From: Rippkaea orientalis PCC 8801
GTDB taxonomy: Bacteria; Cyanobacteriota; Cyanobacteriia; Cyanobacteriales; Microcystaceae
DNA: 64,000 nt
NCBI RefSeq assembly: GCF_000021805.1
Contig: NC_011726.1
Coordinates: forward strand, 1,798,001-1,862,000
Direction: 5' to 3'
Shown here: positions 37,901 to 48,734 of the stretch, in pieces
Layout: every line of letters starts with the position of its first letter
How positions within the stretch are numbered: position 1 is the first letter of the stretch
The notes under the pieces: generated by a model
What the model was told of the DNA's origin: nothing
The model's input: the letters and a program-made list of their open reading frames with translations, nothing else
Databases searched by the model: none
Made by a program: the position numbers and the translations under genes

Positions 37901-38858
37901 TGGATTGGGCGGCAATAATCCCAACGGCTTCTCCTTTGTCCACCAGCCGACCGACAGCTAAACTCCAACCGTAACAATTTTGACAGACTGATCGCGCGGC
38001 TTCGCAGGTGAGAGGCGATCGCACCATCACTTCTTCAACCCGTTCACTGAGGAAGGCAGCCAGTTCAGGATCGATACTTTGGTTGCGTTTAGCTAAGACT
38101 TCCCCATCAACGACGACATCGGCGGCTAAAACCCGTCCATACAAGCGATCAACGAGGGGAATTTTCACGCGATCGCCGTCTTTCATCGCACTGACCATGA
38201 GTCCTCGTTGGGTTCCGCAGTCAGTTTCTCGGACGATCACGTCTTGGGATACATCGACTAAGCGTCGGGTGAGATAACCAGAGTCAGCCGTCCGTAAGGC
38301 GGTGTCTACCAGACCTTTACGGGCTCCATAGGAGGAGATGACGTATTCGGTAACGGTTAACCCTTCTCGGAAGTTAGTTTTGATGGGTAAGTCGATGATT
38401 TCCCCTTGGGGATCAGCCATTAAGCCCCGCATTCCCACTAATTGACGAACTTGGCTCATATTTCCCCGTGCACCGGAGAAAGCCATCATATAGACGGAAT
38501 TGAGGGGATCGGTTTCCTGAAAATTGCGAATGACTTCATCTTTGAGTTCTTCGGAGGTACTATTCCAGGTATCGATTACTTTTTGGAACCGTTCTACTTC
38601 GGTAATTTCTCCCTTAGCGTAGCGTGATTCAGTAATGCGAATTGATTCTTGGGCACTCTCTAATAAGCCTCGTTTTGTTGGGGGAATCGTTAAGTCATCA
38701 ATACTAATAGAAACCCCTGCTTTTGTCGCAAACCGAAAGCCCAAATCTTTCAAATTATCAGCCATTTGAGAGCTTCTTGCTGACCCATAATTGCGGTATG
38801 CCCAAGCAATTAACTTTTTCAAACGACCTTTGTCAACAATGTAATTGTAGAATGTCAT
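34914..38858 (-). CDS. rpoC2: RNA polymerase subunit beta'' (RpoC2)
   Basis: The 1314-residue protein is the C-terminal half of beta', separate in cyanobacteria and plastids. It begins [20 protein letters not shown] and contains the trigger-loop region ([18 protein letters not shown]). A large family-specific insertion covers about 350-950. The conserved end of beta' follows ([21 protein letters not shown], then RLIPAGTGF). The last 60 residues are strongly acidic, ending in Asp runs. It lies 114 bases after rpoB with no rpoC1 between; the N-terminal half of beta' must be encoded elsewhere. Confidence 0.98.
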   Translation of the reverse strand: MTFYNYIVDKGRLKKLIAWAYRNYGSARSSQMADNLKDLGFRFATKAGVSISIDDLTIPPTKRGLLESAQESIRITESRYAKGEITEVERFQKVIDTWNSTSEELKDEVIRNFQETDPLNSVYMMAFSGARGNMSQVRQLVGMRGLMADPQGEIIDLPIKTNFREGLTVTEYVISSYGARKGLVDTALRTADSGYLTRRLVDVSQDVIVRETDCGTQRGLMVSAMKDGDRVKIPLVDRLYGRVLAADVVVDGEVLAKRNQSIDPELAAFLSERVEEVMVRSPLTCEAARSVCQNCYGWSLAVGRLVDKGEAVGIIAAQSIGEPGTQLTMRTFHTGGVFTGEVARQVKAPGRGKISWGKGLNTRKVRTRHGDDAEQVEIAGDLVWTPTDGGKAVPFSVTPGSFLFVTQGQTVETDQLLAEVTNTRVQKSTERATKDVTTDLAGEVLFSQLVPEEKTDRQGNTTRIAQRGGLLWVLSGQVYNLPPGAEPVVSNGDSVEPGTVLAETKLISVHGGVVRRPEGSREIEIITASVLLDHAEVKMESSGGREQYIIHTQDGQRFLLLAAPDTKVQNHAIIAELIDDRYQTNTGGILRYGGIEVSKGSRKMGYEVTQGGSLLWIPEETHEVNKDISLLVVEDGQYVEAGTEVVKDIFTSISGVVEVIAKNDILREIIIKPGEFYLDDSGLGSSGHTIANGDLVPPGTEVLPGIVTEELHYAEWVESTEGVGLLLRPVEEFPVSDSPATPKQGSINASGGRQIELRSVQRIFYKDGERVKSVDGTQLLSTQLVLEIEVDSSEHTPHLTADIELKEDPKIEGTRLQLVILESLVLRRDLDTDPHGGLIKTNVLVKNGEQIPPGAVVAATEIQCSVGGEVRGIKQGIEAIRRILIVRDEDKARLVLDTPPSVGVNSLIVESGELAPGMPSDVSGRVIAVNPLGDSGQFELILRKARPYRVSAGAILHIDDGDLVQRGDNLVLLVFERSKTGDIIQGLPRIEELLEARKPKEACILARKPGVTQVEYLEDESVDVKIIEEDGTISEYPILPNQNVLVSDGTRVDVGEPITDGPANPHEILEVFFNYYVDRLGVYEAALKGLRAAQQFLVDQVQTVYQSQGIDISDKHIEVIVRQMTSKVRVDDGGDTTMLPGELVELRQIEQVNEAMAITGGAPARYTPILLGITKASLNTDSFISAASFQETTRVLTEAAIEGKSDWLRGLKENVIIGRLIPAGTGFHLSEDLSTIEPEFESERPSRSPSYSREFERSSGESNHPNRLLGSNLDEVDENMVLDDNIARAYAEGDAPWSYDVDDDDDDEFDDDDD

Positions 38859-38861
38859 TTC

Positions 38862-38971
38862 AGTTGATAGTTATTAGTTGATAGTTGGTAGTTATTAGTT
38901 GATAGTTATTAGTTAATAGTTGATAGTTCTTCATGACTAACCATTCACTATTAACTATTAACTATTCACTC
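38862..38971. repeat. Heptameric repeats in the rpoB-rpoC2 gap
   Basis: About ten TAGTTNN heptamers (TAGTTGA, TAGTTAT) are followed by TATTAAC/TATTCAC heptamers that are partly complementary to them. A long AT-rich hairpin is possible. They fill the gap in which most cyanobacteria have rpoC1. Confidence 0.8.
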
Positions 38972-38972
38972 A

Positions 38973-41900
38973 TTACACTTCTTCTTCTTCGAGATCCTCG
39001 CTAGTTAAGGACTCATAAGTAGGACGACTGGGAGTACGACGTTGGGTATCCACCATCAAATCAACCTCCACATCCCGACTGGTCCCATCTTCGGCATTTT
39101 CTACCTTATGGACGGCAATATCTAAGCCCAAGGACTGCAATTCGCGCATCAGTACCTTAAAGGACTCAGGCGTTCCGGGTTGAGGAATGGGTTTACCCTT
39201 AACGATCGCATTTAAGGCTTCGTTCCGTCCTTGCATATCGTCGGATTTCACCGTTAACAACTCTTGCAGGGTATAGGCTGCCCCATAGGCTTCTAACGCC
39301 CAAACTTCCATTTCTCCGAAGCGTTGTCCACCTTGTTGTGCCTTTCCACCTAAAGGTTGTTGTGTTACCAAGGAGTAGGGACCCGTCGAACGGGCGTGGA
39401 TCTTATCATCCACCAAGTGGACTAATTTAAGCATATAGGCTTGACCTACGGTGACGGGGCGATCGAAGGGTTCTCCAGTACGGCCATCAAAGACCTGAAT
39501 CTTCCCTGGATTTTCTTCTTGATAAATCCAGCTTTTCCCGCGTTTGTGACTGGCTTCTTGCAGTTTGCCATGAACGGTTTTACGAGAGGTTTCTTCGCCG
39601 TACATTTCATCAAAGGGAGTCACTTTAAAGCGAACGCCCAAGTTTTCACCTGCCCATCCTAATAAGCATTCAAACACCTGACCGACGTTCATCCGCGAGG
39701 GCACACCCAAGGGGTTGAGAACGATATCCACGGGGCGGCCATCAGGTAAATAGGGCATATCTTCAATGGGCAAAATACGGGAAATAATCCCCTTATTCCC
39801 GTGGCGACCGGCCATTTTATCCCCGACTTGGATTTTGCGTTTTTGGGCAACATACACCCGTACTACCATGTTAGCCCCAGGGGGTAATTCATCTCCCTGT
39901 TCCCGCGTAAACACCCGGACATCGACGACGCGGCCTTTTTCTCCGTTGGGAACCCTTAAAGAGTTATCCCGTACATCACGGGCTTTTTCACCAAAAATTG
40001 CGCGTAATAGCTTTTCTTCAGGGGGTTGATCCGATTCTCCTTTGGGGGTCACTTTTCCGACCAGGATATCCCCGGCTTCTGTCCAAGCCCCAATGCGGAT
40101 AATGCCCTGTTCATCGAGGTTTCTCAGGGAATCTTCCCCAACGTTAGGAATTTCGCGGGTAATCTCTTCTGGTCCTAATTTAGTCTGACGGGCTTCAATT
40201 TCGTACTTTTCAACGTGAATACTGGTGTAAACGTCGTCATAGACCAACCGTTCACTAATCAGGATCGCATCCTCGTAGTTATAGCCTTCCCAGGGCATAT
40301 AGGCGACGAGAATATTCTGTCCTAGGGCTAATTCTCCGCCTTCGGTGGCTGATCCATCGGCTAAGACTTGACCAGGGACAACCTCCTCATTAACGTACAC
40401 CAGAGGACGCTGATTTAAACAGGTATCTTGGTTAGACCGTTGATATTTCTGTAACAGATAGGTGATCTCGGTTCCTAATTTGTCGTGGTTTTCTGGACCC
40501 GTCACCTGTACCCGAATTTCGGAGGCATCTACATAGGTAACGATCCCATAGGTACGGCTGACGATCACCATCCCTGAATCTCTCGCGGCTTGGGCTTCTA
40601 GTCCAGTTCCCACTAAGGGACGTTCTGGCCGCAGTAAAGGAACGGCTTGACGCTGCATATTCGATCCCATCAGGGCGCGGTTAGCGTCGTCGTGTTCCAA
40701 AAAGGGAATCATGGACGTAGCTACCGAAACAATCTGTACCGGAGAGACGGCCACATAGTCCACTTGTTCGGGACTGGTGGTGGAAAATTCCTGACGGTAG
40801 CGAATGGGGACGCTTTCCCCTAGGATATTGCCCTCGGCATCAGTGGCCGCATCCCCCGGACAGACCCGCAGATCGTCTTCTTCGTCGGCGGTGAGGTAAA
40901 CGGGGTCTAAATCTCGTCTGACTCGTCCATTTTCTGCCTTATAGTAGGGTGTTTCGATGAATCCGTATTGATTGACCCGTGCATAGGTTGCCAAAGAACC
41001 AATTAATCCTGCGTTGGGTCCTTCAGGCGTTTCTACCGGACAGATGCGCCCGTGGTGGGAGGGATGGATATCTCGCACCGCAAAGCCTGCGCGTTCTCGC
41101 GTTAACCCGCCAGGTCCTAGGGCTGAAATCCGCCGTTTATGGGTCAATTCCGCTAAAGGGTTGGTTTGATCCATGAATTGGGACAGTTGGGATGAGCCAA
41201 AAAACTCTTTAATGGCAGCTACTAGGGGTTTGGGGTTAACCAAAGACGCGGGGGTTAGTCCATCGGACTCACTAACGGTCATCCGTTCGCGGATTATCCG
41301 TTCTAGGCGGTTTAAGCCGACTCTGACTTGGTTTTGTAGGAGTTCTCCGACGGAACGAACGCGACGGTTTCCTAGGTGGTCAATATCATCGGTACTACCT
41401 ACATCAAATTCTAGGTTGATTAAATAGTCGATCGCTGCCATAATATCCGCCGGGCGTAGTACCCGAATGGTATCGGGGGCATTCAGGCGCAGTTTTTTGT
41501 TGAGTTTATACCGACCAACGCGGCCTAGATCGTAGCGTTTGCTGTCAAAAAAGCGCGAATCGAGGAGTTGTTGTCCTCCTGTTACCGTGGGGGGTTCTCC
41601 GGGGCGTAATTTGCGATATAATTCTAATAATGCCTCTTCTTCGCTGGGATTTCCTTCTTTGTCGAGGGTACGCTGATAGAAGTCGGGATGACGTAACCCG
41701 TCGAGAATTTCGGCATCACTTAAGCCAATGGCTTTGAGTAAAACTTGGGCTGATAGTTTACGGGTTTTGTCGATTCTGACCCAAACTAAGCCATTTTTGT
41801 CGGTTTCAAACTTTAACCAGGCTCCTCGGTTGGGAATTAACGAGGCTGAATAGGTTCTCCGTCCGTTTTTGTCGATTTCGGCTTTGTAGTAAACCCCTGG

Positions 41901-42284
41901 AGAACGGACAATTTGATTGACGATGACCCGTTCGGCACCATTAATAATAAAGGTTCCCCGTTCAGTCATCAGGGGTAGATCCCCAATAAAGACTTCTTGT
42001 TCTTTAATTTCTCCGGTTTCTTTGTTAATTAAACGAGTCGGCACATACATTTGCACGGAATAGGTACTATCACGCCGTTTTGCTTCGTCTACATCATATT
42101 TTGGCTGTTTTAATTTATAGTTTTCTCCTAAAAAATGCAGTTCTAATTTGCCCGTATAGTCGCTAATGGGGGAGAAGCTATCGAGTTCTTCGATGAGTCC
42201 TTCTTCGAGGAACCAGCGAAAACTCGACCGTTGAATTTCGATTAAGTCGGGAAGCAGATTGTAGTTATAGGTTAGATTAGTCAT
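38973..42284 (-). CDS. rpoB: RNA polymerase subunit beta (RpoB)
   Basis: The 1103-residue protein is full length for cyanobacteria. It contains the rifampicin region ([20 protein letters not shown], then [17 protein letters not shown]), [17 protein letters not shown], and the C-terminal [15 protein letters not shown] and [19 protein letters not shown]. It carries half of the catalytic cleft. It is followed directly by rpoC2. Confidence 0.98.
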   Translation of the reverse strand: MTNLTYNYNLLPDLIEIQRSSFRWFLEEGLIEELDSFSPISDYTGKLELHFLGENYKLKQPKYDVDEAKRRDSTYSVQMYVPTRLINKETGEIKEQEVFIGDLPLMTERGTFIINGAERVIVNQIVRSPGVYYKAEIDKNGRRTYSASLIPNRGAWLKFETDKNGLVWVRIDKTRKLSAQVLLKAIGLSDAEILDGLRHPDFYQRTLDKEGNPSEEEALLELYRKLRPGEPPTVTGGQQLLDSRFFDSKRYDLGRVGRYKLNKKLRLNAPDTIRVLRPADIMAAIDYLINLEFDVGSTDDIDHLGNRRVRSVGELLQNQVRVGLNRLERIIRERMTVSESDGLTPASLVNPKPLVAAIKEFFGSSQLSQFMDQTNPLAELTHKRRISALGPGGLTRERAGFAVRDIHPSHHGRICPVETPEGPNAGLIGSLATYARVNQYGFIETPYYKAENGRVRRDLDPVYLTADEEDDLRVCPGDAATDAEGNILGESVPIRYRQEFSTTSPEQVDYVAVSPVQIVSVATSMIPFLEHDDANRALMGSNMQRQAVPLLRPERPLVGTGLEAQAARDSGMVIVSRTYGIVTYVDASEIRVQVTGPENHDKLGTEITYLLQKYQRSNQDTCLNQRPLVYVNEEVVPGQVLADGSATEGGELALGQNILVAYMPWEGYNYEDAILISERLVYDDVYTSIHVEKYEIEARQTKLGPEEITREIPNVGEDSLRNLDEQGIIRIGAWTEAGDILVGKVTPKGESDQPPEEKLLRAIFGEKARDVRDNSLRVPNGEKGRVVDVRVFTREQGDELPPGANMVVRVYVAQKRKIQVGDKMAGRHGNKGIISRILPIEDMPYLPDGRPVDIVLNPLGVPSRMNVGQVFECLLGWAGENLGVRFKVTPFDEMYGEETSRKTVHGKLQEASHKRGKSWIYQEENPGKIQVFDGRTGEPFDRPVTVGQAYMLKLVHLVDDKIHARSTGPYSLVTQQPLGGKAQQGGQRFGEMEVWALEAYGAAYTLQELLTVKSDDMQGRNEALNAIVKGKPIPQPGTPESFKVLMRELQSLGLDIAVHKVENAEDGTSRDVEVDLMVDTQRRTPSRPTYESLTSEDLEEEEV

Positions 42285-42324
42285 TCGGGGTAAATCTATC
42301 TATTAATGATCTAAGAAGCCGTTA

Positions 42325-43119
42325 TCAATTAGAAATTGATAATTGGAATAATTGACAGGCATTTTCTGTCGTTTGTTGAGCTAACGTTTCTAGGGATACT
42401 CCGCGCCATTGGGACAGAAATTCGGCGACGTGACGGACGTAAGCTGGTTCATTGCGTTTTCCTCGCTTGGGAACTGGGGCTAGAAACGGACAATCTGTTT
42501 CAATTAGGAGGCGATCGCTCGGTACTATTAGAGCACTTTCTCGAATCTGATGGGCATTTTTGAAGGTGACAATCCCGCTAAAACTGATATACAATCCGAG
42601 ATCAAGGAACCATTGGGTTTCTTCGGGAGTTCCCCCCCAACAGTGCATGACTCCTTTGATTGTCCCTTGGTTTTGTTGAAAGGATGCTAAAATTTCCCTT
42701 AACGTCTGGGCAGCCTCCCGACAATGAATAATAACGGGTTTGTTGAGTTGGTGGGCAATGGCTAATTGAGCTTCTAGGACTTGTTTTTGCCAGTCTTGGT
42801 TGTCCGCTTTATAAAAGTCTAGTCCCATTTCCCCGATCGCTACGACTCTAGGATCAGATTGGGCATAGGTCAAAATTTCTTCGGCGGTGCTCTTAGTCCA
42901 TTTTTCGGCATCTAAGGGGTGTAATCCCACGGCAAAGGAGAGTTCGCTAAACTGATTCGCTAAGGCTTGAATCGTGAGGAACTCTCCAGGTTCGACACAA
43001 GAATGCACAAGATGAACGACATTGGCTTGTTGCCAACGGGTTCGGAGTGATTCGAGGTCGGATTGAAAAACGTCGAAGTTGATATGGACGTGGGTATCAA
43101 TTAATTGTATCTGCCTCAT
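42325..43119 (-). CDS. tatD: TatD-family metal-dependent hydrolase (DNase)
   Basis: The protein is 264 residues from the ATG at 43119. Metal-site motifs of the TatD family are present: [34 protein letters not shown] and [10 protein letters not shown]. Family members have 3'-5' exonuclease or DNase activity. It lies 40 bases upstream of rpoB on the same strand, an arrangement also known in Synechocystis. Confidence 0.95.
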   Translation of the reverse strand: MRQIQLIDTHVHINFDVFQSDLESLRTRWQQANVVHLVHSCVEPGEFLTIQALANQFSELSFAVGLHPLDAEKWTKSTAEEILTYAQSDPRVVAIGEMGLDFYKADNQDWQKQVLEAQLAIAHQLNKPVIIHCREAAQTLREILASFQQNQGTIKGVMHCWGGTPEETQWFLDLGLYISFSGIVTFKNAHQIRESALIVPSDRLLIETDCPFLAPVPKRGKRNEPAYVRHVAEFLSQWRGVSLETLAQQTTENACQLFQLSISN

Positions 43120-43239
43120 CATGGGCTGATTTTGACCGCTAAGTTGCCGATGGGTGGTAGGCTTTTTGGGGTTAGGTTCCCATCCCCTATTTTAGACCTT
43201 TTTTCTTGCCTGTTGCCCGTTCGCTTGTTTCCTTTTGGG

Positions 43240-43533
43240 TTATGAAGCAGTAGCAACTTGCTTGAGAGCTTTGGCTAGACGGGCTTTTTTGCGAGCCCCA
43301 TTGTTACGATGGAGGACGTGCCGTTTCACGGCTTTGTCAATTTTGCTGTAAGCTGCTGACATACATTGTTCAACAACGCTCAGATTGTCAGGCGTTGGAT
43401 TATTGCCATAGGCTTGAACCGCTTCAAAATATTTTTTCATCAGGGTTCTGACGGCTGATTTGTACGCTTTGTTATGGAGTCGATTGCGTTCAGCGACGGC
43501 GATGCGTTTGAGTGCAGATTTGGAGTTGGCCAC
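43240..43533 (-). CDS. rpsT: 30S ribosomal protein bS20
   Basis: The 97-residue, strongly basic protein has [20 protein letters not shown], then [15 protein letters not shown] and the [20 protein letters not shown] end. It binds 16S rRNA early in assembly. It lies 117 bases upstream of tatD. Confidence 0.98.
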
Positions 43534-43710
43534 AGTGGTTTCCTACAAGGGGTTGCTTAAATGTAAAGAGAGTAAATTTAGATCGGGTAAATCATTGTAG
43601 CAGTCTTTAGATGGCTATGGCAAGAGGTCAGGGTTTAGAAAGCATTCAACATCGATATCCCTGAGTCTTATATTGATCAGATGTACAATTCAAAGTATAC
43701 AAAGCATTTT

Positions 43711-45105
43711 TATCTCTCTTCTGTCAAACTGGGTGAGGTAAAATGAGAAAAAAAGCTTGAAAGCCAGACAGAGATTATGGTTAAGCCTCGTCCACCGCGA
43801 CCAACGGTTCAATTCGTAGATACATACTGTGAATTATACAGAGACTTATTCGTAGAAGTCAGAGCTTATGAGTCCTTTAAATATCTTCAGTTGGGACTAA
43901 TAAGTGAGCTAAAAAGAAAGAGTTTACCAGCTATAGCTAAGGTGGTAGGATTAAAAAATGGACAAGGATTACACCATTTTATTAGTCAATCGCCTTGGCA
44001 AGCTTGTGACCTAGAGAAAAGAAGATTAGAAATTATCGTAGCTCTCTTAGAAGGAAGAGAAATTATGGTAATAATAGATGAGACAGGAGATAAAAAGAAA
44101 GGAGAAAAGACCGATTATGTCAAGAGACAATATATCGGCAATTTAGAAAAAATTGAAAAGGGGATAGTATCGGTGAATGCCTATGGGTATTGCGAGGGAA
44201 TGACTTTTCCGTTAAAGTTTAAAATCTTTAAACCGAAAGAGAGATTAAAAGAGGGAGATAAGTATCAAACAAAACCAGAACTAGGAGCAGAATTAGTGAA
44301 AGAAATTCAAGAGATGGGCTTTAATATAAAAAGAGTATTAGCTGATAGTTTGTATGGGGAAAGCCATAGTAACTTTATTAGTATTTTAGAAAAATTGGGA
44401 ATAGAATATGCAGTGGGAATCCGCAGTAATCATGGGGTATGGCTACCCAAAGGACAAATAGTAAGAGCTAATAGATGGAGAGCTTATAAGAATATCAGAT
44501 GGAATGGTCAAGAAGAAACTCGTTACATTCGAGAGATAATTTATGGCAAAAGAAGAGAGGTGCAAGACTGGCAAATTACCACCGATAAAGAAACTGTTCC
44601 TGATGACTCAACTTGGTTTGTTATGACCAAAATTCCGAGCCTTAATTATAAAGAAGTTGGCGATATTTACAAAATACGAGCTTATGAAGAACAAGGATTT
44701 AGAAACAGTAAAAATGAGTTAGGATGGGCAGATTTTCGCTTGACAAACTATGCAGATATACAAAAATGGTGGGAATTAGTGATGTGTGCCTATCTCCTGG
44801 TTTGTCTACATCATGATATTTTTAACCCTTCCGTTGCTCCCATCCCTAACTGCTATCAACAACATGACTTATGGGACTCAGAAAAAGGCTGGAAAAATCA
44901 GCTAAATAACCTTCAGTTGATTTGACAGCCTTTTATCTGTTTTAATTTGATTTTAAGATGGCTGAAAATTTTTCCTATCCCTCAATTATCGTTAGGTTTT
45001 CCTAGGCTTATTGCCAAATTTAATGACTTTGATTGTTTACGATATTTGGTTTATTGTTGGCATGACTTTTGTTATTCTTCTGCCTAGATTGACAGAAGAG
45101 AGATA
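43711..45105 (+). mobile_element. IS701-like insertion sequence, complete
   Basis: The element is 1395 bp. Perfect 17-bp terminal inverted repeats TATCTCTCTTCTGTCAA lie at 43711-43727 and, reversed, at 45089-45105; similarity extends to about 21 of 23. One transposase gene fills it. No obvious flanking target duplication is seen (TTTT on the left, TAGT on the right). It sits between rpsT and the DUF2130 gene. The 43534-43710 part before it shows no gene. Confidence 0.88.
43777..44925 (+). CDS. IS701-like DDE transposase
   Basis: The 382-residue protein looks complete. The DDE triad is likely D in VIIDETGDKKKG (about residue 100), D in VLADSLYGES (about 190) and E in YEEQGFRNSKNELGW (about 307). 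The YKIRAYEEQGFRNSKNELG block is characteristic of IS701-family enzymes. It lies 50 bases inside the left inverted repeat. The frame is intact, so the element may be active. Confidence 0.92.
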   Translation: MVKPRPPRPTVQFVDTYCELYRDLFVEVRAYESFKYLQLGLISELKRKSLPAIAKVVGLKNGQGLHHFISQSPWQACDLEKRRLEIIVALLEGREIMVIIDETGDKKKGEKTDYVKRQYIGNLEKIEKGIVSVNAYGYCEGMTFPLKFKIFKPKERLKEGDKYQTKPELGAELVKEIQEMGFNIKRVLADSLYGESHSNFISILEKLGIEYAVGIRSNHGVWLPKGQIVRANRWRAYKNIRWNGQEETRYIREIIYGKRREVQDWQITTDKETVPDDSTWFVMTKIPSLNYKEVGDIYKIRAYEEQGFRNSKNELGWADFRLTNYADIQKWWELVMCAYLLVCLHHDIFNPSVAPIPNCYQQHDLWDSEKGWKNQLNNLQLI

Positions 45106-45114
45106 TAGTGCTAC

Positions 45115-45150
45115 GCACTAGGGAATAGGGAATAGGCAATAGGGAATAGT
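45115..45150. repeat. GGGAATA heptameric repeat beside the IS
   Basis: About five imperfect heptamers of the GGGAATA type start ten bases outside the IS right end. Similar repeats occur at 57203-57233. The remainder of the gap to 45308 shows no gene. Confidence 0.7.
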
Positions 45151-45308
45151 AAGTTATGACAAGGTTTTAACTCAAGAATAATGTACTAACCTTTGACAGT
45201 GACTTCACAACAAATGTTTGCATGACTAAAAGTTGGTCAAGCTAAACAAAGTAAGTAATGTGAGTTAAGATAAAGCATAAGTTCAAGATATCAAAGCCTT
45301 GAAAAATT

Positions 45309-46586
45309 ATGAGTAAAAAAACAGAAAATCGGCAAATTAAATGTCCTGAGTGTGGTGCGGAATTTGAAGTCGAAACGATTTTGCGCGAGAATATCGAAAA
45401 GGAACTACGACAACAATTAACTCAAGAAATACGCGATCGCCTCGAAGCGGATCTTGAAGCAAATATGCGAAAGCAGTTATCAGAAGAAGTAGCAAAGGCT
45501 AAGGAAAATTTAGAAGCAGAAAATGCCAGATTTAAGGCAAAATTAACAGCAGAAGCGCAACAAAGAAATCTTGACCTCCTCGAACAACAGGAACAAGTTA
45601 AACTGTTAAGCGAGAAGCTAGAACAACAACGCCAGGAGAAAACCGAACTGGTCAAGGCCAAATTAGAACGAGATGAACTAAAATCCCAATTAGAGGAGAA
45701 GGTATTAGAAGCCAAACAACAAGCGATCGCACAAACCAAACAAACCCTACGACAACAGTTTGAAGAACAATATAGTCAACAATTACAAATTGCGATCGCC
45801 GATAAAGAAATAGCACTTGTCGAAGCAAAAGAGAAGGAAAAACAGCTAAAAGAGCAGATTGAAACCCTCAAGGAACGAGCGGATCAAGGTTCAATGCAAA
45901 TTCAAGGGGAAGCCCTAGAAACAGCGATTGAGCAGACGCTAAACAATCTTTTTCCTAGAGATCACATTAATACCATTGAAACTGGCGTTTATGGTGCAGA
46001 TTTAACCCAAATTGTCCTTAATGACTTTGGTGTTGCTACCGGAAAAATTATCTACGAGTCGAAAAAAGCGAAAAACTGGCAAGATAAATGGGTTCAAAAA
46101 CTGCGAAAAGACTCAATTAACGAGAAAGCAGACTTAAAAGTGATTGTTACCACTACTATGCCTAATAATATGGACAGTTTTGGACAAATTGATGATATTT
46201 TTATCTGTCGTTACCATGAATTACCCGTAGTCGCTACCCTCCTGCGTCAAGTTTTAATCCAAACCCATCAAGAAAAACTCACGCAAACACACATGAAAAC
46301 AGTACAAGAAAGGGTCGTTGACTATATCCGCAGTGATGAGTTTACTACAGTAATGATGATGTTACAGGAAGCTTACAACGCCTTTAGTGAAGATTTACGC
46401 AAAGAAGAAAACTATATGAAACAACGCTGGAAAGCAAGGCGCGATTACCTAGACAAAGTTAGCAATGGTTTAACCTCGATTATTGGTAGTTTAGCTGCTA
46501 TTGGTGGCACAAACTTTGATCTTACCGGTCAATTAGCCAATAGTAATCCCCCTGAATTTTTATTATCCAGTCAGCAAGAAATTTAG
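45309..46586 (+). CDS. DUF2130 protein (coiled coil plus nuclease-like domain)
   Basis: The 425-residue protein starts with a half zinc ribbon (IKCPECGAEFEVE; only one CxxC pair is seen). A long Glu/Lys/Gln-rich coiled coil runs from about 25 to 195. The C-terminal DUF2130 domain contains GVYGADLTQIVLND and GKIIYESKKAKNWQDKW, where D and the ExK suggest a PD-(D/E)XK-like site. The function is not established; a DNA-related role is an inference. Confidence 0.88.
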   Translation: MSKKTENRQIKCPECGAEFEVETILRENIEKELRQQLTQEIRDRLEADLEANMRKQLSEEVAKAKENLEAENARFKAKLTAEAQQRNLDLLEQQEQVKLLSEKLEQQRQEKTELVKAKLERDELKSQLEEKVLEAKQQAIAQTKQTLRQQFEEQYSQQLQIAIADKEIALVEAKEKEKQLKEQIETLKERADQGSMQIQGEALETAIEQTLNNLFPRDHINTIETGVYGADLTQIVLNDFGVATGKIIYESKKAKNWQDKWVQKLRKDSINEKADLKVIVTTTMPNNMDSFGQIDDIFICRYHELPVVATLLRQVLIQTHQEKLTQTHMKTVQERVVDYIRSDEFTTVMMMLQEAYNAFSEDLRKEENYMKQRWKARRDYLDKVSNGLTSIIGSLAAIGGTNFDLTGQLANSNPPEFLLSSQQEI

Positions 46587-46612
46587 CACGATGGCAAGAC
46601 TCAAAATTGATG

Positions 46613-47695
46613 TTATCTGATAGCAAGAGAAGCAGGAGGAAAGATTTTCGGTGCATAGGTAGGTATTGCTAATTGCACCCTAGTTCCGATGGGCAGTTGA
46701 GTATTCAAGGTCGTTCTCGCATGAAGTTGACCTCCAGAGGGCATTTGTAGACAGTAACGATATTCCCGTCCTAAAAACTGGCGATCGCTAATAATAATCG
46801 TTGCGCTTTCATCGGGTTCTAATAAAATATCCTCTTGTCTGACCATCACGTCCCCATCATGACATCCCTGAAGCACTTCAGGAGTGGGAATCTGCCATTG
46901 GCCAATTTCCGTCGTCCACAGTTCTCCTTGTCGTTTAGCGGGGATAAAATTGGCTTGGGTGACAAATTCAGCCACAAACCGCGACGCGGGACGGGTATAA
47001 ATCTCTTCGGGGGTTCCCATTTGTTCGACTTTTCCGTGGGACATCACGGCAATTTTATCGGAGATCGCTAAGGCTTCCTCTTGATCGTGGGTGACAAAAA
47101 TCGCAGAAATACCCGTTGCTTTAAGGATATGACGAATTTCGTGGCGTAGTCTTAAACGAACCTGAACGTCTAAATTACTCAAGGGCTCATCTAAGAGAAT
47201 TAAAGCGGGTGCAGGGGCCAGGGCTCTCGCTAAGGCTACCCGTTGTTGTTGTCCCCCAGACAGTTGATGGGGATAGCGTTTTTCTAACCCTGAGAGTCCC
47301 ACTAAAGCGAGAACCTCTGAGATTCTGTGCTGAATTTTTGGTTTGGGGAGGCGTTCTTTTTTCTTTTGTAACCCAAAGGCAATATTTTCTGCGATGCTTA
47401 AGTGGGGAAATAGGGCATAATCTTGGAAAACCATGCCTGTATGGCGTTGTTCTGGGGGCAGCCAATGACCAGCCCCGGCGACGATTTGTCCAGCAAGTTC
47501 TACAGTTCCTGATGAGGGTTGTTCAAACCCTGCAATGATGCGTAAAAGGGTTGTTTTTCCACACCCTGATGGTCCCAATAATCCTAGAATGTCTCCTTGG
47601 TTCAGGGTTAAACTCACTTGATTAACCGCAGGAATTTGATGGTTAGAAAATTGTTTAATAATCTGGTCTAGGTGGAGGATAACAGGATGGGTCAT
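46613..47695 (-). CDS. ABC transporter ATP-binding protein, iron(III)/FutC-like
   Basis: From the ATG at 47695 the protein is 360 residues; the open frame runs 42 codons further but that part is unlike the family. Walker A is GPSGCGKT (41-48), the signature LSGGQQQR and the Walker B LILLDEPLSNLD are intact. GMVFQDYALFPHLSIAENI and the C-terminal TOBE-like domain fit ferric iron (FbpC/FutC) or related importers. No permease or binding-protein gene is adjacent, as in Synechocystis where fut genes are dispersed. The iron specificity is inferred. Confidence 0.85.
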   Translation of the reverse strand: MTHPVILHLDQIIKQFSNHQIPAVNQVSLTLNQGDILGLLGPSGCGKTTLLRIIAGFEQPSSGTVELAGQIVAGAGHWLPPEQRHTGMVFQDYALFPHLSIAENIAFGLQKKKERLPKPKIQHRISEVLALVGLSGLEKRYPHQLSGGQQQRVALARALAPAPALILLDEPLSNLDVQVRLRLRHEIRHILKATGISAIFVTHDQEEALAISDKIAVMSHGKVEQMGTPEEIYTRPASRFVAEFVTQANFIPAKRQGELWTTEIGQWQIPTPEVLQGCHDGDVMVRQEDILLEPDESATIIISDRQFLGREYRYCLQMPSGGQLHARTTLNTQLPIGTRVQLAIPTYAPKIFPPASLAIR

Positions 47696-47929
47696 GGTTT
47701 TTAGGTTAATCTCGAAGGAAAAAGCCTCAAAGGTAGTATTTATAGGTTGATAGAGAGATTTTTTAGAGCTATGCTTAATCAGCTTAGTCACCGATGGCCT
47801 TGGGTTAGGATTATTCTTCAACCATCAATGATTATTGAACAATGATCTGTGATCTTCTATACCATGTTACTTTTTAATGTTAACGACTAAATAAGAATCT
47901 TTGTCAAGAATATCATAAATCATTCAAAA

Positions 47930-48664
47930 ATGCTTTTCTCAGAAAACATCAATCTTCCCCAAAACGTCATTGATTGCATTGTGGTTCCTCAAGGGGCTGA
48001 GTATCAGGCGGTTTGTCGGGGTATGAAACCCCAAAATCACGCTAGGACAAAAATTATGGCTATTCCCCCAGGAATTGAACCCTTTAGTCGCTATTTAACA
48101 CAATGGGGAAAAACGCCAGAATTTCTAGAAAAACCCCCTAGAGGGATAATTTTGATGGGATTGGGAGGAAGTTTAGCCCCTCGGTATAGGGTAGGTCATC
48201 GGGTGTTGTATCTCGAATGTGGTTCGATGGTGGAGGAAAGCGATCGCCGATGGAAAAATTGTGATCAACAATTGAATAGGATAATTACGGAACAATTAGG
48301 GGGGACAATTGAAGGAGTCAGGGGAATTACTAGCGATCGCATCATTTGTTTAGCTCAACAGAAGCAGGACTTAGGAAAACGGTATCAAGCCGATGTTGTG
48401 GATATGGAAGGAATCGTCTTATTAGACTTCTGTGAACGCTGGAAAATTCCCGTAACGATGATTCGGGTTATTAGTGATAATTTTCAACAAGATTTACCTA
48501 ATTTAACCCCCGCTTTTAACGCTGATGGCCAACTTAACTTTTTCAGATTAGCTTATCAAATGTTACAATATCCTATCCGGTCAATGGATTTAATTCGTAG
48601 TTCTTTAATGGCTTTAAAACAATTAGAAAACATAGCGCAAGATATTTCTCCTTTGATTGACTAA
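47930..48664 (+). CDS. Nucleoside phosphorylase-superfamily protein
   Basis: The 244-residue protein has CIVVPQGAEYQAVCRGM at the start, a Gly-rich GIILMGLGGSLAP loop and the VDMEGIVLLDFCERW motif that in MTA/SAH nucleosidases and HpnG contacts the ribose. It could be the hopanoid-pathway phosphorylase HpnG or a purine-type phosphorylase; the substrate cannot be decided. It stands 70 bases upstream of the ECF transporter operon on the same strand. Confidence 0.75.
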   Translation: MLFSENINLPQNVIDCIVVPQGAEYQAVCRGMKPQNHARTKIMAIPPGIEPFSRYLTQWGKTPEFLEKPPRGIILMGLGGSLAPRYRVGHRVLYLECGSMVEESDRRWKNCDQQLNRIITEQLGGTIEGVRGITSDRIICLAQQKQDLGKRYQADVVDMEGIVLLDFCERWKIPVTMIRVISDNFQQDLPNLTPAFNADGQLNFFRLAYQMLQYPIRSMDLIRSSLMALKQLENIAQDISPLID

Positions 48665-48734
48665 GTAGGTGGGCATTGCCTACCCTACGGGTTGATTGAG
48701 CGTAAAATAAAGAAGTGATTTAGATTCATCCACT

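Noticed and set aside
38862-38971. CRISPR array in the rpoB-rpoC2 gap
   Set aside because: Units are seven bases with no spacers; it is a simple tandem repeat.
47696-47821. 42-codon extension of the ABC ATPase
   Set aside because: It is unlike the family, which starts a few residues before the first strand; the ATG at 47695 is preferred.
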